A DNA stretch of 64,000 nt from Auanema rhodensis. Its lineage: Eukaryota > Nematoda > Chromadorea > Rhabditida > Rhabditidae. The position numbers were made by a program, and so were the translations under genes. Location of the stretch: positions 1,054,001-1,118,000 of the forward strand of contig OZ059899.1 of the NCBI GenBank assembly GCA_964057225.1. Reading direction: 5' to 3'. This document shows, piece by piece, positions 24,701 through 38,600 of this stretch; the first letter of the stretch is position 1; each line of letters starts with the position of its first letter. Under the pieces are notes generated by a model. The model was not told the origin of the DNA, made no database searches, and worked only from the letters and a program-made list of their open reading frames with translations.

Positions 24701-27027
24701 AGTGTGAACTTATATCAGTTGATATCTCGGTGCATTTTTAAGCTAACGCAAATCTGATAACACAGATCGACGCAGCTTAAAAATCCGCATCGAATGCACT
24801 ATACTACATTGAGAAACGCTTAATACACAAATTAGTTATGATTGTTTGAAAAATGATGCATTAGTGTATGTTGAGTTTCCATGTACACTCAACATTGCTT
24901 CCAAAAACATTTTGACAAAAATTTTTTCGAAAAATTTCAAGATAATTTAGCGAAAAGTAGATGTTTTTAGATTCCTTTTTTCAAGGCAAAGACGATGGAC
25001 AATGTTATTCAACGAAAAAATTAATTCTTCAGGGTGAAAATCGAGGATATAAGTGTGAACTCATATCAGTTGATATCTCGGTGCATTTTTAAGCTAGCGC
25101 AAATCTGATAAAACAGATCGACGCAGCTCAACAATCCGCATCGAATGCACTATACTACATTGAGAAACGCTTAATAATAAAATTAGTTATGATCGTTTGA
25201 AAAACGATGCATTAGTGTATGTTGAGTTTCCATGTACACTCAACATTGCTTCCAAAAACATTTTGACAAAAATTTTTTCGAAAAATTTCAAGATAATTTA
25301 GCGAAAAGTAGATGTTTTTAGCTTCCGTTTTTCAAGGCAAAGACGATGGACAATGTTATTCAACGAAAAAATTAATTCTTCAGGGTGAAAATCGAGGATA
25401 TAAGTGTGAACTTATATCAGTTGATATCTCGGTGCATTTTCAAACTAGCGCAAATCTGATAACACAGATCGACGCAGCTCAAAAATCCGCATCGAATGCA
25501 CTATACTACATTGAGAAACGCTTAATACAAAAATTAGTTATGTTCGTTTGAAAAATGATGCATTAGTGTATGTTGAGTTTCCATGTACACTCAACATTGC
25601 TTCCAAAAACATTTTGACAAAAATTTTTTCGAAAAATTTCAAAATAATTTAGCGAAAAGTAGATGTTTTTAGATTCCGTTTTTCAAGGCAAAGACGATGG
25701 ACAATGTTATTCAACGAAAAAAATAATTCTTCAGGGTGAAAATCGAGGATATAAGTGTGAACTTATATCAGTTGATATCTCGGTGCATTTTCAAGCTAGC
25801 GCAAATCTGATAACACAGATCGACGCAGCTCAAAACTCCGCATCGAATGCACTATACTACATTAAGAAACGCTTAATACAAAAATTAGTTATGATCGTTT
25901 GAAAAATGATGCATTAGTGTATGTTGAGTTTCCATGTACACTCAACATTGCTTCCAAAAACATTTTGACAAAAATTTTTTCAAAAAATTTCAAAATAATT
26001 TAGCGAAAAGTAGATGTTTTTAGATTTCGTTTTTCAAGGCAAAGACGATGGACAATGTTACTCAACGAAAAAAATAATTCTTCAGGGTGAAAATCGAGGA
26101 TATAAGTGTGAACTTATATCAGTTGATATCTCGGTGCATTTTTAAGCTAGCGCAAATCTGATAACACAGATCGACGTAGCTTAAAAATCCGCATCGAATG
26201 CACTATACTACATTGAGAAACGCTAAATACAAAAATTAGTTATGATCGTTTGAAAAATGATGCATTAGTGTATGTTGAGTTTCCATGTACACTCAACATT
26301 GCTTCCAAAAACATTTTGACAAAAATTTTTTCGAAAAATTTCAAGATAATTTAGCGAAAAGTAGATGTTTTTAGCTTCCGTTTTTCAAGGCAAAGACGAT
26401 GGACAATGTTATTCAACGAAAAAATTAATTCTTCAGGGTGAAAATCGAGGATATAAGTGTGAACTTATATCAGTTGATATCTCGGTGCATTTTCAAACTA
26501 GCGCAAATCTGATAACACAGATCGACGCAGCTCAAAAATCCGCATCGAATGCACTATACTACATTGAGAAACGCTTAATACAAAAATTAGTTATGTTCGT
26601 TTGAAAAATGATGCATTAGTGTATGTTGAGTTTCCATGTACACTCAACATTGCTTCCAAAAACATTTTGACAAAAATTTTTTCGAAAAATTTCAAAATAA
26701 TTTAGCGAAAAGTAGATGTTTTTAGATTCCGTTTTTCAAGGCAAAGACGATGGACAATGTTATTCAACGAAAAAATTAATTCTTCAGGGTGAAAATCGAG
26801 GATATAAGTGTGAACTTATATCAGTTGATATCTCGGTGCATTTTCAAACTAGCGCAAATCTGATAACACAGATCGACGCAGCTCAAAAATCCGCATCGAA
26901 TGCACTATACTACATTGAGAAACGCTTAAAACAAAAATTAGTTATGATCGTTTGAAAAATGATGCATTAGTGTATGTTGAGTTTCCATGTACACTCAACA
27001 TTGCTTCCAAAAACATTTTGACAAAAA
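21763..27027 (+). repeat. Mixed satellite zone with copied linker sets
   Basis: There are fifteen monomers. The linker subtypes at 21763-22464 return at about 24220-24921, together with the ACACAC variant (22081 and 24538, 2457 bp apart). A short A-B-C run lies between them. AGCTTCC monomers occur at 22465, 25273 and 26326. Singletons include CGAAAATATTC and GAAGATG near 22826-22853, ATAATAAAATTAG near 25175, and a lost CpG near 25981. No other sequence type was seen. Confidence 0.75.
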
Positions 27028-27108
27028 TTTTTTCGAAAAATTTCAAAATAATTTAGCGAAAAGTAGATGTTTTTAGATTCCGTTTTTCAAGGCAAAGACG
27101 ATGGACAA

Positions 27109-27372
27109 TGTTATTCAACGAAAAAAATAATTCTTCAGGGTGAAAATCGAGGATATAAGTGTGAACTTATATCAGTTGATATCTCGGTGCATTTTTAAGC
27201 TAGCGGAAATCTGATAACACAGATCGACGCAGCTTAAAAATGTTATTCAACGAAAAAAATAATTCTTCAGGGTGAAAATGGAGGATATAAGTGTGAACTT
27301 ATATCAGTTGATATCTCGGTGCATTTTTAAGCTAGCGGAAATCTGATAACACAGATCGACGCAGCTTAAAAA
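27109..27372 (+). repeat. 132-bp intra-monomer tandem duplication, copy 1
   Basis: The segment at 27109-27240 (monomer positions 82-213) is repeated at 27241-27372. The junction reads TTAAAAATGTTATT and can be placed anywhere within a shared AAT, a 3-bp microhomology. The second half carries TGGAGG in place of TCGAGG. Both halves carry GCGGAAATC. The event lengthens the monomer to 483 bp. Confidence 0.93.
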
Positions 27373-28644
27373 TCCGGATCGAATGCACTATACTACATTA
27401 AGAAACGCTCAATACAAGAATTAGTTATGATCGTTTGAAAAATGATGCATTAGTGTATGTTGAGTTTCCATGTACACTCAACATTGCTTCCAAAAACATT
27501 TTGACAAAAATTTTTTCGAAAAATTTCAAGATAATTTAGCGAAAAGTAGATGTTTTTAGATTCCGTTTTTCAAGGCAAAGACGATGGACAATGTTATTCA
27601 ACGAAAAAATTAATTCTTCAGGGTGAAAATCGAGGATATAAGTGTAAACTTATATCAGTTGATATCTCGGTGCATTTTCAAGCTAGCGCAAATCTGATAA
27701 CACAGATCGACGCAGCTCAAAAATCCGCATCGAATGCACTATACTACATTAAGAAACGCTTAATACAAAAATTAGTTATGATCGTTTGAAAAATGATGCA
27801 TTAGTGTATGTTGAGTTTCCATGTACACTCAACATTGCTTCCAAAAACATTTTGACAAAAATTTTTTCGAAAAATTTCAAAATAATTTAGCGAAAAGTAG
27901 ATGTTTTTAGATTCCGTTTTTCAAGGCAAAGACGATGGACAATGTTATTCAACGAAAAAATTAATTCTTCAGGGTGAAAATCGAGGATATAAGTGTGAAC
28001 TTATATCAGTTGATATCTCGGTGCATTTTCAAACTAGCGCAAATCTGATAACACAGATCGACGCAGCTCAAAAATCCGCATCGAATGCACTATACTACAT
28101 TGAGAAACGCTTAATACAAAAATTAGTTATGTTCGTTTGAAAACTGATGCATTAGTGTATGTTGAGTTTCCATGTACACTCAACATTGCTTCCAAAAACA
28201 TTTTGACAAAAATTTTTTCGAAAAATTTCAAAATAATTTAGCGAAAAGTAGATGTTTTTAGATTCCGTTTTTCAAGGCAAAGACGATGGACAATGTTATT
28301 CATCGAAAAAATTAATTCTTCAGGGTGAAAATCGAGGATATAAGTGTGAAGTTATATCAGTTGATATCTCGGTGCATTTTCAAGCTAGCGCAAATCTGAT
28401 AACACAGATCGACGCAGCTCAAAAATCCGCATCGAATGCACTATACTACATTAAGAAACGCTTAATACAAAAATTAGTTATGATCGTTTGAAAAATGATG
28501 CATTAGTGTATGTTGAGTTTCCATGTACACTCAACATTGCTTCCAAAAACATTTTGACAAAAATTTTTTCGAAAAATTTCAAAATAATTTAGCGAAAAGT
28601 AGATGTTTTTAGATTCCGTTTTTCAAGGCAAAGACGATGGACAA

Positions 28645-28908
28645 TGTTATTCAACGAAAAAAATAATTCTTCAGGGTGAAAATCGAGGATATAAGTGTGA
28701 ACTTATATCAGTTGATATCTCGGTGCATTTTTAAGCTAGCGGAAATCTGATAACACAGATCGACGCAGCTTAAAAATGTTATTCAACGAAAAAAATAATT
28801 CTTCAGGGTGAAAATGGAGGATATAAGTGTGAACTTATATCAGTTGATATCTCGGTGCATTTTTAAGCTAGCGGAAATCTGATAACACAGATCGACGCAG
28901 CTTAAAAA
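28645..28908 (+). repeat. 132-bp intra-monomer tandem duplication, copy 2
   Basis: The halves are 28645-28776 and 28777-28908, with the same junction and the same private variants as the copy 1536 bp upstream. It therefore arose by amplification of the surrounding unit, not by an independent duplication. Confidence 0.93.
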
Positions 28909-30180
28909 TCCGGATCGAATGCACTATACTACATTAAGAAACGCTCAATACAAGAATTAGTTATGATCGTTTGAAAAATGATGCATTAGTGTATGTTGAG
29001 TTTCCATGTACACTCAACATTGCTTCCAAAAACATTTTGACAAAAATTTTTTCGAAAAATTTCAAGATAATTTAGCGAAAAGTAGATGTTTTTAGATTCC
29101 GTTTTTCAAGGCAAAGACGATGGACAATGTTATTCAACGAAAAAATTAATTCTTCAGGGTGAAAATCGAGGATATAAGTGTAAACTTATATCAGTTGATA
29201 TCTCGGTGCATTTTCAAGCTAGCGCAAATCTGATAACACAGATCGACGCAGCTCAAAAATCCGCATCGAATCCACTATACTACATTAAGAAACGCTTAAT
29301 ACAAAAATTAGTTATGATCGTTTGAAAAATGATGCATTAGTGTATGTTGAGTTTCCATGTACACTCAACATTGCTTCCAAAAACATTTTGACAAAAATTT
29401 TTTCGAAAAATTTCAAAATAATTTAGCGAAAAGTAGATGTTTTTAGATTCCGTTTTTCAAGGCAAAGACGATGGACAATGTTATTCAACGAAAAAATTAA
29501 TTCTTCAGGGTGAAAATCGAGGATATAAGTGTGAACTTATATCAGTTGATATCTCGGTGCATTTTCAAACTAGCGCAAATCTGATAACACAGATCGACGC
29601 AGCTCAAAAATCCGCATCGAATGCACTATACTACATTGAGAAACGCTTAATACAAAAATTAGTTATGTTCGTTTGAAAACTGATGCATTAGTGTATGTTG
29701 AGTTTCCATGTACACTCAACATTGCTTCCAAAAACATTTTGACAAAAATTTTTTCGAAAAATTTCAAAATAATTTAGCGAAAAGTAGATGTTTTTAGATT
29801 CCGTTTTTCAAGGCAAAGACGATGGACAATGTTATTCATCGAAAAAATTAATTCTTCAGGGTGAAAATCGAGGATATAAGTGTGAAGTTATATCAGTTGA
29901 TATCTCGGTGCATTTTCAAGCTAGCGCAAATCTGATAACACAGATCGACGCAGCTCAAAAATCCGCATCGAATGCACTATACTACATTAAGAAACGCTTA
30001 ATACAAAAATTAGTTATGATCGTTTGAAAAATGATGCATTAGTGTATGTTGAGTTTCCATGTACACTCAACATTGCTTCCAAAAACATTTTGACAAAAAT
30101 TTTTTCGAAAAATTTCAAAATAATTTAGCGAAAAGTAGATGTTTTTAGATTCCGTTTTTCAAGGCAAAGACGATGGACAA

Positions 30181-30444
30181 TGTTATTCAACGAAAAAAAT
30201 AATTCTTCAGGGTGAAAATCGAGGATATAAGTGTGAACTTATATCAGTTGATATCTCGGTGCATTTTTAAGCTAGCGGAAATCTGATAACACAGATCGAC
30301 GCAGCTTAAAAATGTTATTCAACGAAAAAAATAATTCTTCAGGGTGAAAATGGAGGATATAAGTGTGAACTTATATCAGTTGATATCTCGGTGCATTTTT
30401 AAGCTAGCGGAAATCTGATAACACAGATCGACGCAGCTTAAAAA
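30181..30444 (+). repeat. 132-bp intra-monomer tandem duplication, copy 3
   Basis: The halves are 30181-30312 and 30313-30444. Junction and variants are identical to the other two, and it lies 1536 bp after the second. It is the last one in the window. Confidence 0.93.
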
Positions 30445-30582
30445 TCCGGATCGAATGCACTATACTACATTAAGAAACGCTCAATACAAGAATTAGTTAT
30501 GATCGTTTGAAAAATGATGCATTAGTGTATGTTGAGTTTCCATGTACACTCAACATTGCTTCCAAAAACATTTTGACAAAAA

Positions 30583-32688
30583 TTTTTTCGAAAAATTTCA
30601 AGATAATTTAGCGAAAAGTAGATGTTTTTAGATTCCGTTTTTCAAGGCAAAGACGATGGACAATGTTATTCAACGAAAAAATTAATTCTTCAGGGTGAAA
30701 ATCGAGGATATAAGTGTAAACTTATATCAGTTGATATCTCGGTGCATTTTCAAGCTAGCGCAAATCTGATAACACAGATCGACGCAGCTCAAAAATCCGC
30801 ATCGAATGCACTATACTACATTAAGAAACGCTTAATACAAAAATTAGTTATGATCGTTTGAAAAATGATGCATTAGTGTATGTTGAGTTTCCATGTACAC
30901 TCAACATTGCTTCCAAAAACATTTTGACAAAAATTTTTTCGAAAAATTTCAAGATAATTTAGCGAAAAGTAGATGTTTTTAGATTCCGTTTTTCAAGGCA
31001 AAGACGATGGACAATGTTATTCAACGAAAAAATTAATTCTTCAGGGTGAAAATCGAGGATATAAGTGTGAACTTATATCAGTTGATATCTCGGTGCATTT
31101 TTAAGCTAGCGCAAATCTGATAACACAGATCGACGCAGCTCAAAAATCCGCATCGAATGCACTATACTACATTGAGAAACGCTTAATACAAAAATTAGTT
31201 ATGTTCGTTTGAAAAATGATGCATTAGTGTATGTTGAGTTTCCATGTACACTCAACATTGCTTCCAAAAACATTTTGACAAAAATTTTTTCGAAAAATTT
31301 CAAAATAATTTAGCGAAAAGTAGATGTTTTTAGATTTCGTTTTTCAAGGCAAAGACGATGGACAATGTTATTCATCGAAAAAATTAATTCTTCAGGGTGA
31401 AAATCGAGGATATAAGTGTGAACTTATATCAGTTGATATCTCGGTGCATTTTTAAGCTAGCGCAAATCTGATAACACAGATCGACGCAGCTCAAAAATCC
31501 GCATTGAATGCACTATACTACATTGAGAAACGCTTAATACAAAAATTAGTTATGATCGTTTGAAAAATGATGCATTAGTGTATGTTGAGTTTCCATGTAC
31601 ACTCAACATTGCTTCCAAAAACATTTTGACAAAAATTTTTTCGAAAAATTTCAAGATAATTTAGCGAAAAGTAGATGTTTTTAGATTCCGTTTTTCAAGG
31701 CAAAGACGATGGACAATGTTATTCGACGAAAAAATTAATTCTTCAGGGTGAAAATCGAGGATATAAGTGTAAACTGATATCAGTTGATATCTCGGTGCAT
31801 TTTCAAGCTAGCGCAAATCTGATAACACAGATCGACGCAGCTCAAAAATCCGCATCGAATGCACTATACTACATTAAGAAACGCTTAATACAAAAATTAG
31901 TTATGATCGTTTGAAAAATGATGCATTAGTGTATGTTGAGTTTCCATGTACACTCAACATTGCTTCCAAAAACATTTTGACAAAAATTTTTTCGAAAAAT
32001 TTCAAGATAATTTAGCGAAAAGTAGATGTTTTTAGATTCCGTTTTTCAAGGCAAAGACGATGGACAATGTTATTCAACGAAAAAATTAATTCTTCAGGGT
32101 GAAAATCGAGGATATAAGTGTGAACTTATATCAGTTGATATCTCGGTGCATTTTTAAGCTAGCGCAAATCTGATAACACAGATCGACGCAGCTCAAAAAT
32201 CCGCATCGAATGCACTATACTACATTGAGAAACGCTTAATACAAAAATTAGTTATGTTCGTTTGAAAAATGATGCATTAGTGTATGTTGAGTTTCCATGT
32301 ACACTCAACATTGCTTCCAAAAACATTTTGACAAAAATTTTTTCGAAAAATTTCAAAATAATTTAGCGAAAAGTAGATGTTTTTAGATTCCGTTTTTCAA
32401 GGCAAAGACGATGGACAATGTTATTCATCGAAAAAATTAATTCTTCAGGGTGAAAATCGAGGATATAAGTGTGAACTTATATCAGTTGATATCTCGGTGC
32501 ATTTTTAAGCTAGCGCAAATCTGATAACACAGATCGACGCAGCTCAAAAATCCGCATTGAATGCACTATACTACATTGAGAAACGCTTAATACAAAAATT
32601 AGTTATGATCGTTTGAAAAATGATGCATTAGTGTATGTTGAGTTTCCATGTACACTCAACATTGCTTCCAAAAACATTTTGACAAAAA
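30583..32688 (+). repeat. Trimeric higher-order repeat, 1053 bp x2
   Basis: The order GTGTAAAC monomer, TTAAGC/ATGTTCG monomer, T91/CATTG monomer occurs at 30583-31635 and again at 31636-32688. Differences include TTTCG versus TTCCG near 31335/32388 and AAACTGATATC near 31773. The first monomer also belongs to the third 1536-bp unit. Confidence 0.75.
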
Positions 32689-35600
32689 TTTTTTCGAAAA
32701 ATTTCAAGATAATTTAGCGAAAAGTAGATGTTTTTAGATTCCGTTTTTCAAGGCAAAGACGATGGACAATGTTATTCAACGAAAAAATTAATTCTTCAGG
32801 GTGAAAATCGAGGATATAAGTGTGAACTTATATCAGTTGATATCTCGGTGCATTTTTAAGCTAGCGCAAATCTGATAACACAGATCGACGCAGCTCAAAA
32901 ATCCGCATCGAATGCACTATACTACATTGAGAAACGCTTAATACAAAAATTAGTTATGTTCGTTTGAAAAATGATGCATTAGTGTATGTTGAGTTTCCAT
33001 GTACACTCAACATTGCTTCCAAAAACATTTTGACAAAAATTTTTTCGAAAAATTTCAAGATAATTTAGCGAAAAGTAGATGTTTTTAGATTCCGTTTTTC
33101 AAGGCAAAGACGATGGACAATGTTATTCAACGAAAAAATTAATTCTTCAGGGTGAAAATCGAGGATATAAGTGTAAACTTATATCAGTTGATATCTCGGT
33201 GCATTTTCAAGCTAGCGCAAATCTGATAACACAGATCGACGCAGCTCAAAAATCCGCATCGAATGCACTATACTACATTAAGAAACGCTTAATACAAAAA
33301 TTAGTTATGATCGTTTGAAAAATGATGCATTAGTGTATGTTGAGTTTCCATGTACACTCAACATTGCTTCCAAAAACATTTTGACAAAAATTTTTTCGAA
33401 AAATTTCAAGATAATTTAGCGAAAAGTAGATGTTTTTAGATTCCGTTTTTCAAGGCAAAGACGATGGACAATGTTATTCAACGAAAAAATTAATTCTTCA
33501 GGGTGAAAATCGAGGATATAAGTGTAAACTTATATCAGTTGATATCTCGGTGCATTTTCAAGCTAGCGCAAATCTGATAACACAGATCGACGCAGCTCAA
33601 AAATCCGCATCGAATGCACTATACTACATTAAGAAACGCTTAATACAAAAATTAGTTATGATCGTTTGAAAAATGATGCATTAGTGTATGTTGAGTTTCC
33701 ATGTACACTCAACATTGCTTCCAAAAACATTTTGACAAAAATTTTTTCGAAAAATTTCAAGATAATTTAGCGAAAAGTAGATGTTTTTAGATTCCGTTTT
33801 TCAAGGCAAAGACGATGGACAATGTTATTCAACGAAACAATTAATTCTTCAGGGTGAAAATCGAGGATATAAGTGTGAACTTATATCAGTTGATATCTCG
33901 GTGCATTTTTAAGCTAGCGCAAATCTGATAACACAGATCGACGCAGCTCAAAAATCCGCATTGAATGCACTATACTACATTGAGAAACGCTTAATACAAA
34001 AATTAGTTATGATCGTTTGAAAAATGATGCATTAGTGTATGTTGAGTTTCCATGTACACTCAACATTGCTTCCAAAAACATTTTGACAAAAATTTTTTCG
34101 AAAAATTTCAAGATAATTTAGCGAAAAGTAGATGTTTTTAGATTCCGTTTTTCAAGGCAAAGACGATGGACAATGTTATTCAACGAAAAAATTAATTCTT
34201 CAGGGTGAAAATCGAGGATATAAGTGTGAACTTATATCAGTTGATATCTCGGTGCATTTTTAAGCTAGCGCAAATCTGATAACACAGATCGACGCAGCTC
34301 AAAAATCCGCATCGAATGCACTATACTACATTGAGAAACGCTTAATACAAAAATTAGTTATGTTCGTTTGAAAAATGATGCATTAGTGTATGTTGAGTTT
34401 CCATGTACACTCAACATTGCTTCCAAAAACATTTTGACAAAAATTTTTTCGAAAAATTTCAAAATAATTTAGCGAAAAGTAGATGTTTTTAGATTCCGTT
34501 TTTCAAGGCAAAGACGATGGACAATGTTATTCAACGAAAAAATTAATTCTTCAGGGTGAAAATCGAGGATATAAGTGTGAACTTATATCAGTTGATATCT
34601 CGGTGCATTTTTAAGCTAGCGCAAATCTGATAACACAGATCGACGCAGCTCAAAAATCCGCATCGAATGCACTATACTACATTGAGAAACGCTTAATACA
34701 AAAATTAGTTATGTTCGTTTGAAAAATGATGCATTAGTGTATGTTGAGTTTCCATGTACACTCAACATTGCTTCCAAAAACATTTTGACAAAAATTTTTT
34801 CGAAAAATTTCAAAATAATTTAGCGAAAAGTAGATGTTTTTAGATTTCGTTTTTCAAGGCAAAGACGATGGACAATGTTATTCATCGAAAAAATTAATTC
34901 TTCAGGGTGAAAATCGAGGATATAAGTGTGAACTTATATCAGTTGATATCTCGGTGCATTTTTAAGCTAGCGCAAATCTGATAACACAGATCGACGCAGC
35001 TCAAAAATCCGCATTGAATGCACTATACTACATTGAGAAACGCTTAATACAAAAATTAGTTATGATCGTTTGAAAAATGATGCATTAGTGTATGTTGAGT
35101 TTCCATGTACACTCAACATTGCTTCCAAAAACATTTTGACAAAAATTTTTTCGAAAAATTTCAAGATAATTTAGCGAAAAGTAGATGTTTTTAGATTCCG
35201 TTTTTCAAGGCAAAGACGATGGACAATGTTATTCATCGAAAAAATTAATTCTTCAGGGTGAAAATCGAGGATATAAGTGTGAACTTATATCAGTTGATAT
35301 CTCGGTGCATTTTCAAGCTAGCGCAAATCTGATAACACAGATCGACGCAGCTCAAAAATCCGCATTGAATGCACTATACTACATTGAGAAACGCTTAATA
35401 CAAAAATTAGTTATGATCGTTTGAAAAATGATGCATTAGTGTATGTTGAGTTTCCATGTACACTCAACATTGCTTCCAAAAACATTTTGACAAAAATTTT
35501 TTCGAAAAATTTCAAGATAATTTAGCGAAAAGTAGATGTTTTTAGATTCCGTTTTTCAAGGCAAAGACGATGGACAATGTTATTCAACGAAAAAAATAAT

Positions 35601-38600
35601 TCTTCAGGGTGAAAATCGAGGATATAAGTGTAAACTTATATCAGTTGATATCTCGGTGCATTTTCAAGCTAGCGCAAATCTGATAACACAGATCGACGCA
35701 GCTCAAAAATCCGCATCGAATGCACTATACTACATTAAGAAACGCTTAATACAAAAATTAGTTATGATCGTTTGAAAAATGATGCATTAGTGTATGTTGA
35801 GTTTCCATGTACACTCAACATTGCTTCCAAAAACATTTTGACAAAAATTTTTTCGAAAAATTTCAAGATAATTTAGCGAAAAGTAGATGTTTTTAGATTC
35901 CGTTTTTCAAGGCAAAGACGATGGACAATGTTATTCAACGAAAAAATTAATTCTTCAGGGTGAAAATCGAGGATATAAGTGTGAACTTATATCAGTTGAT
36001 ATCTCGGTGCATTTTTAAGCTAGCGCAAATCTGATAACACAGATCGACGCAGCTCAAAAATCCGCATTGAATGCACTATACTACATTGAGAAACGCTTAA
36101 TACAAAAATTAGTTATGATCGTTTGAAAAATGATGCATTAGTGTATGTTGAGTTTCCATGTACACTCAACATTGCTTCCAAAAACATTTTGACAAAAATT
36201 TTTTCGAAAAATTTCAAGATAATTTAGCGAAAAGTAGATGTTTTTAGATTCCGTTTTTCAAGGCAAAGACGATGGACAATGTTATTCAACGAAAAAATTA
36301 ATTCTTCAGGGTGAAAATCGAGGATATAAGTGTGAACTTATATCAGTTGATATCTCGGTGCATTTTTAAGCTAGCGCAAATCTGATAACACAGATCGACG
36401 CAGCTCAAAAATCCGCATCGAATGCACTATACTACATTGAGAAACGCTTAATACAAAAATTAGTTATGTTCGTTTGAAAAATGATGCATTAGTGTATGTT
36501 GAGTTTCCATGTACACTCAACATTGCTTCCAAAAACATTTTGACAAAAATTTTTTCGAAAAATTTCAAAATAATTTAGCGAAAAGTAGATGTTTTTAGAT
36601 TCCGTTTTTCAAGGCAAAGACGATGGACAATGTTATTCATCGAAAAAATTAATTCTTCAGGGTGAAAATCGAGGATATAAGTGTGAACTTATATCAGTTG
36701 ATATCTCGGTGCATTTTTAAGCTAGCGCAAATCTGATAACACAGATCGACGCAGCTCAAAAATCCGCATTAAATGCACTATACTACATTGAGAAACGCTT
36801 AATACAAAAATTAGTTATGATCGTTTGAAAAATGATGCATTAGTGTATGTTGAGTTTCCATGTACACTCAACATTGCTTCCAAAAACATTTTGACAAAAA
36901 TTTTTTCGAAAAATTTCAAGATAATTTAGCGAAAAGTAGATGTTTTTAGATTCCGTTTTTCAAGGCAAAGACGATGGACAATGTTATTCAACGAAAAAAT
37001 TAATTCTTCAGGGTGAAAATCGAGGATATAAGTGTAAACTTATATCAGTTGATATTTCGGTGCATTTTCAAGCTAGCGCAAATCTGATAACACAGATCGA
37101 CGCAGCTCAAAAATCCGCATCGAATGCACTATACTACATTAAGAAACGCTTAATACAAAAATTAGTTATGATCGTTTGAAAAATGATGCATTAGTGTATT
37201 TTGAGTTTCCATGTACACTCAACATTGCTTCCAAAAACATTTTGACAAAAATTTTTTCGAAAAATTTCAAGATAATTTAGCGAAAAGTAGATGTTTTTAG
37301 ATTCCGTTTTTCAAGGCAAAGACGATGGACAATGTTATTCAACGAAAAAATTAATTCTTCAGGGTGAAAATCGAGGATATAAGTGTGAACTTATATCAGT
37401 TGATATCTCGGTGCATTTTCAAGCTAGCGCAAATCTGATAACACAGATCGACGCAGCTCAAAAATCCGCATCGAATGCACTATACTACATTGAGAAACGC
37501 TTAATACAAAAATTAGTTATGTTCGTTTGAAAAATGATGCATTAGTGTATGTTGAGTTTCCATGTACACTCAACATTGCTTCCAAAAACATTTTGACAAA
37601 AATTTTTTCGAAAAATTTCAAAATAATTTAGCGAAAAGTAGATGTTTTTAGATTCCGTTTTTCAAGGAAAAGACGATGGACAATGTTATTCAACGAAAAA
37701 ATTAATTCTTCAGGGTGAAAATCGAGGATATAAGTGTGAACTTATATCAGTTGATATCTCGGTGCATTTTCAAGCTAGCGCAAATCTGATAACACAGATC
37801 GACGCAGCTCAAAAATCCGCATCGAATGCACTATACTACATTGAGAAACGCTTAATACAAAAATTAGTTATGTTCGTTTGAAAAATGATGCATTAGTGTA
37901 TGTTGAGTTTCCATGTACACTCAACATTGCTTCCAAAAACATTTTGACAAAAATTTTTTCGAAAAATTTCAAAATAATTTAGCGAAAAGTAGATGTTTTT
38001 AGATTCCGTTTTTCAAGGCAAAGACGATGGACAATGTTATTCAACGAAAAAATTAATTCTTCAGGGTGAAAATCGAGGATATAAGTGTGAACTTATATCA
38101 GTTGATATCTCGGTGCATTTTCAAGCTAGCGCAGATCTGATAACACAGATCGACGCAGCTCAAAAATCCGCATCGAATGCACTATACTACATTGAGAAAC
38201 GCTTAATACAAAAATTAGTTATGATCGTTTGAAAAATGATGCATTAGTGTATGTTGAGTTTCCATGTACACTCAACATTGCTTCCAAAAACATTTTGACA
38301 AAAATTTTTTCGAAAAATTTCAAGATAATTTAGCGAAAAGTAGATGTTTTTAGATTCCGTTTTTCAAGGCAAAGACGATGGACAATGTTATTCAACGAAA
38401 AAAATAATTCTTCAGGGTGAAAATTGAGGATATAAGTGTGAACTTATATCAGTTGATATCTCGGTGCATTTTTAAGCTAGCGCAAATCTGATAACACAGA
38501 TCGACGCAGCTCAAAAATCCGCATCGAATGCACTATACTACATTGAGAAACGCTTAATACAAAAATTAGTTATGATCGTTTGAAAAATGATGCATTAGTG

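Larger units (their letters stand above)
27028..30933 (+). repeat. 1536-bp higher-order repeat (483+351x3), about 2.5 copies
   Basis: Units start at 27028, 28564 and 30100. Each opens with a 483-bp monomer that contains an internal 132-bp tandem duplication, followed by three 351-bp monomers. Only the first of those (30583-30933) is present in the third unit. Units 1 and 2 share private variants: AAATGGAGG, GTGTAAAC, AAACTGATGC (about 28141 and 29677), and GAAGTTATATC. I noticed only single differences, such as C at 29272. Since 1536 is not a multiple of 351, this block moves the monomer register by 132 bp each time. Confidence 0.92.
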
